Shown piece by piece: positions 5,569 through 6,327 of a stretch of DNA of 6,327 bases (the stretch's first letter is position 1; each line of letters starts with the position of its first letter). The position numbers and the translations under genes are program-made. This DNA comes from Vicinamibacteria bacterium (GTDB lineage Bacteria; Acidobacteriota; Vicinamibacteria; Fen-336; JAGNNV01). The notes under the pieces were generated by a model. That model did not search any database and was not told the DNA's origin. It saw only the letters and a list, made by a program, of their open reading frames with translations. The DNA is taken from positions 1-6,327 of the forward strand of contig JAENWE010000433.1 of NCBI GenBank assembly GCA_016650185.1. The letters run 5' to 3'.

Positions 5569-6249
5569 TCAGGTGGCATCTTCGCTCAATGGAAAGACGC
5601 GGCTCGTTCCGCTGGCGAGATCGCAGACCTCACCCTCGACGCACAAGGTGATCGGCGGCGCTTCGCCGTCACTCGCGCGCGGATTGTGAGTGAGTCTCGA
5701 GTCAGGCAGATCGAGAGAATGCCCCCGATAACGAATGCGCATATCGAGGCGTTCCATCTCTTGCGGTAGTTCCGGGGTGAGACGCGGGACATCGCCTCTC
5801 ACCTCCATACCCGTCGAGACGCGCTGCACGAGATCGACGGTTCCCGCCATGGCGCCGAGGTGGATGCCCTCCGCCGTGGTCCCCTGCTGGATATCGCCTA
5901 CATCGCTCTGCAGCGCCTGTGCGAAAAAGTCCATTGCGCGCGGCCGGTCGGAGCGCGCCAGGACCCAGGAGTACACCACCCGGGAGAGTGTTGAGCCGTG
6001 GGACGCGCGGCCGGCGTAGTAGGCGATGTTTCGCGGAATGGTCTCGTACTCGAACGGATAGCCCAGCCGGTCGAAGAGGTCCGAGACCCATTTGGCCGTG
6101 GCCTGGATGGCCTCCCGCAATCCCACCAGCGCCTGGAGCATCGGCGAAAGGACGAGAATCGGCAGGGTCAGGCCGAGCGAGATCCAGAACCGCTTCTCGA
6201 ACTCCGCCGCCATGTGGGGAGCGTAAGTGAAGCAAGGGCAGTTTGCCAC
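5569..6249 (-). pseudogene. Chimeric frame: start of a heavy-metal P-type ATPase fused to the C-terminal third of a GH65 phosphorylase
   Basis: One open frame of 226 codons from GTG 6249 (more likely start ATG 6213). From 6213 to about 6110 it reads MAAEFEKRFWISLGLTLPIL and VLSPMLQALVGLREA, the first membrane helix region of CopB-like cation-exporting ATPases. From about 6084 it becomes the end of a glycoside hydrolase family 65 enzyme (trehalose/maltose/kojibiose phosphorylase group): DLFDRLGYPFEYETIPRN, SHGSTLSRVVYSWVLARSDR, GDIQQGTTAEGIHLGAMAGT, VDLVQRVSTG, MRIRYRGHSLDL and a C-terminal beta domain ending at TGA 5569. The ATPase lacks its metal, phosphorylation (DKTGT) and ATP domains. The GH65 part lacks its N-terminal domain and the catalytic glutamate. 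The residues between (IQATAKWVS) fit neither clearly. I infer deletion-driven fusion without enzyme activity; a membrane-anchored GH65 tail peptide could still be expressed, though no ribosome site is seen. Confidence 0.85.
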
Positions 6250-6327
6250 TCAATTCCCACGACCGCGGGCGGTGGTGAGCGCGCGGGGGGGCACTTCGCC
6301 GGCCCGTAGGCGCGCCGGGGCGTTGCC

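Noticed and set aside
6251..6327. Minus-strand frame ending at TGA 6251 that could be the tail of an upstream gene
   Set aside because: Only 25 codons are visible, with Arg/Ala/Pro composition and no recognisable motif; too little to call.
1..6327. CRISPR array, rRNA, insertion sequence or prophage genes
   Set aside because: No regularly spaced repeats, rRNA motifs, transposase, integrase or structural phage proteins were seen on either strand.

Overview
The window is GC-rich (roughly two thirds GC by eye), and most recognisable proteins look proteobacterial. A gamma- or betaproteobacterium is my best guess, but nothing here fixes the genus. Almost all coding matter lies on the minus strand; the one clear plus-strand gene is a short hibernation-promoting-factor (HPF/RaiA) protein.

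From right to left, the order of minus-strand transcription: positions 5569-6249 hold a chimeric open frame that joins the start of a heavy-metal P-type ATPase to the last third of a GH65 sugar phosphorylase. Next (4569-5512) is an apparently intact two-gene operon with a 4-base ATGA overlap: an AbiEii/DUF6036-like nucleotidyltransferase followed by a small conserved protein. It is toxin-antitoxin-like in layout and is the best candidate for a poorly described functional system. At 4200-4391 is an internal scrap of ATP-dependent PEP carboxykinase. The HPF-like gene (3812-4183, plus strand) follows. Then come the first 47 codons of a dapB-like gene (3446-3589), a 20-codon stub of the small membrane protein family DUF5670/lmo0937 (3286-3348), a glycine-zipper protein broken by what looks like one missing G (2777-3285), a scrap of a stress-type membrane protein (2269-2472), an ndvB/chvB gene reduced to its two ends (1208-2219), and finally pgm, intact as far as it is visible (1-1199, running off the left edge).

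The striking property of the window is therefore erosion. Six or seven genes are cut to fragments, and two pairs of far-apart coding segments have been brought together by deletions. Three units look intact: pgm, the HPF-like gene and the nucleotidyltransferase pair. Cyclic beta-1,2-glucan synthase, GH65 phosphorylase and phosphoglucomutase fit a former glucan/storage-sugar locus. HPF, DUF5670, glycine-zipper and general-stress-type proteins and a cation ATPase fit a stress-tolerance locus. The fragments probably come from such a composite region that has lost many kilobases. An assembly that collapsed or joined distant reads would give the same picture and cannot be excluded from the sequence alone.
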